Source: Saprospiraceae bacterium (GTDB lineage Bacteria; Bacteroidota; Bacteroidia; Chitinophagales; Saprospiraceae). From it: a stretch of 64,000 nt of DNA. The stretch is from NCBI GenBank assembly GCA_016716335.1, contig JADJWN010000006.1, positions 1 through 64,000 on the forward strand. The letters run 5' to 3'. Shown one piece after another: positions 63,380-64,000 of this stretch (position 1 is its first letter; each line of letters opens with the position of its first letter). The position numbers and the translations under genes are program-made. Below the pieces are notes generated by a model. That model was given only the letters and a program-made list of their open reading frames with translations, had not been told where the DNA came from and ran no database searches.

Positions 63380-64000
63380 ATGAGGGGAAGCATTTTTGTT
63401 TTTTCATTACTGATATGGTGGGGTTGTCACAATAAGCCCGAAATCATCACTCCGATGCGAAGGGATATCACAGAATCCGTCTATGCATCGGGCACTGTCA
63501 AAAGTGAGGGACAGTATCAGGTCATGTCAATGGTGACTGGCAGGATTGCAGAGGTGTTGGTAAAACCCGGAGATTCAGTCACGATAGGTCAGATCTTATT
63601 CCGTCTCGAAAGCGATCTTGCAGATGCCAATGCTTCCGTGGCGCAACTGAATGTTGAAAATGCTTTGCTGAGTACCAACTATCAGAAAATTCAGGATGCC
63701 CGAAATCAGATAGACCAGCTGCGCCGTAAGTATCAGCTCGATTCAGTCCAGTATCAGAGGCAGGCCAATCTATGGTCACAGAATATAGGGACCAAAGCGG
63801 AGCTGGACATGAAGGAACTGCAGCTGGGACAATCCAGAACAGCCCTTGAGTCAGCAATGCTGCAGTTGAAAGACCTGGAGAAGCAGTTAAAATACAATCA
63901 ATCCCTGGCTACCAGAAATCTTAATGTATCCAGAATAAACCAAAGTGAATATCTGGTACGCAGCAAGATCAACGGTGTCATTTTTTCAGTATTGAAGGAA
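63380..64000 (+). CDS. RND/HlyD-type periplasmic adaptor lipoprotein, 3'-truncated by the window edge
   Basis: Open from ATG 63380 to the window end (207 codons). The N-terminus MRGSIFVFSLLIWWGC is a lipoprotein signal. Then comes a biotinyl-lipoyl-like half (SVYASGTVKSEGQYQVMSMV, GRIAEVLVKPGDSVTIGQIL) and a long coiled-coil hairpin with Gln/Leu heptads (63640-63930), as in membrane-fusion proteins of RND pumps. It presumably begins an efflux operon that continues beyond 64000. Confidence 0.88.
   Translation, partial: MRGSIFVFSLLIWWGCHNKPEIITPMRRDITESVYASGTVKSEGQYQVMSMVTGRIAEVLVKPGDSVTIGQILFRLESDLADANASVAQLNVENALLSTNYQKIQDARNQIDQLRRKYQLDSVQYQRQANLWSQNIGTKAELDMKELQLGQSRTALESAMLQLKDLEKQLKYNQSLATRNLNVSRINQSEYLVRSKINGVIFSVLKE

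Overview
The window is about 64 kb of chromosome from a member of the Bacteroidota, most likely of the Saprospirales/Chitinophagales type. Several things point there. Seven predicted proteins or protein remnants end in a type IX secretion (T9SS) sorting domain, there is an Oar-like TonB-dependent receptor and a PorV/PorQ-like protein, and many lipoproteins have a lipobox. Genes lack purine-rich ribosome-binding sites. Ten upstream regions carry the Bacteroidota -7 promoter element TAnnTTTG. Species and genus cannot be read from the sequence.

Layout. 0-4.5 kb: 3' part of queE, a T9SS adhesin-like protein, a lipoprotein and mqnE (futalosine menaquinone pathway). 4.5-11.2 kb: a GT2 glycosyltransferase, three consecutive SurA/PpiC-type periplasmic foldases, tRNA-Ala(GGC) and holA. 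11.2-24.9 kb: a small membrane protein, gamma-glutamyltransferase, a PorV/PorQ-like protein, a GDPD-NTF2 fusion, the TonB receptor, a lamin-tail/cupredoxin-like secreted protein and a pair of M16 peptidases. 25.1-27.6 kb: an IS66-family element. 27.7-38.4 kb: housekeeping genes (Pur-alpha-like protein, ABC exporter, leucyl aminopeptidase, esterase, DUF177-rpmF, RidA, a TMTC-like TPR membrane protein, a DUF1460 protein, fabI). 39.0-50.5 kb: a visibly AT-richer island of secreted T9SS cargo genes: two metzincin proteases with beta-helices, two tandem propeller-like paralogues, another cargo gene and a T9SS domain remnant, broken by an IS4-type element. 50.8-54.3 kb: the sdhCAB operon. 54.4-56.7 kb: a conserved hypothetical and a beta-helix lipoprotein. 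56.7-57.8 kb: gene-free repeats. 57.9-64 kb: a di-heme peroxidase/MbnP-like pair, a DEDDh exonuclease, ApbE, TerC, a hemolysin-III protein and the 5' end of an RND adaptor gene.

Two things stand out. First, a family of short GC-rich hairpins (core TCCGCCGCCGGCGGA and compensated variants), embedded in degenerate GAACGATGAAT-like repeats, occurs at three intergenic places. Two of these flank the T9SS island in direct orientation. Two are followed by long A/C-only tandem arrays whose complement is strongly G-quadruplex-prone. Second, the window contains about 19 single-base indels that split otherwise normal genes, including holA, sdhA, sdhC and mqnE. Restoring one base in each gives full-length products, so most are best read as sequencing or assembly errors and not as pseudogenes. 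Split genes are therefore given as single features with the indel position stated.
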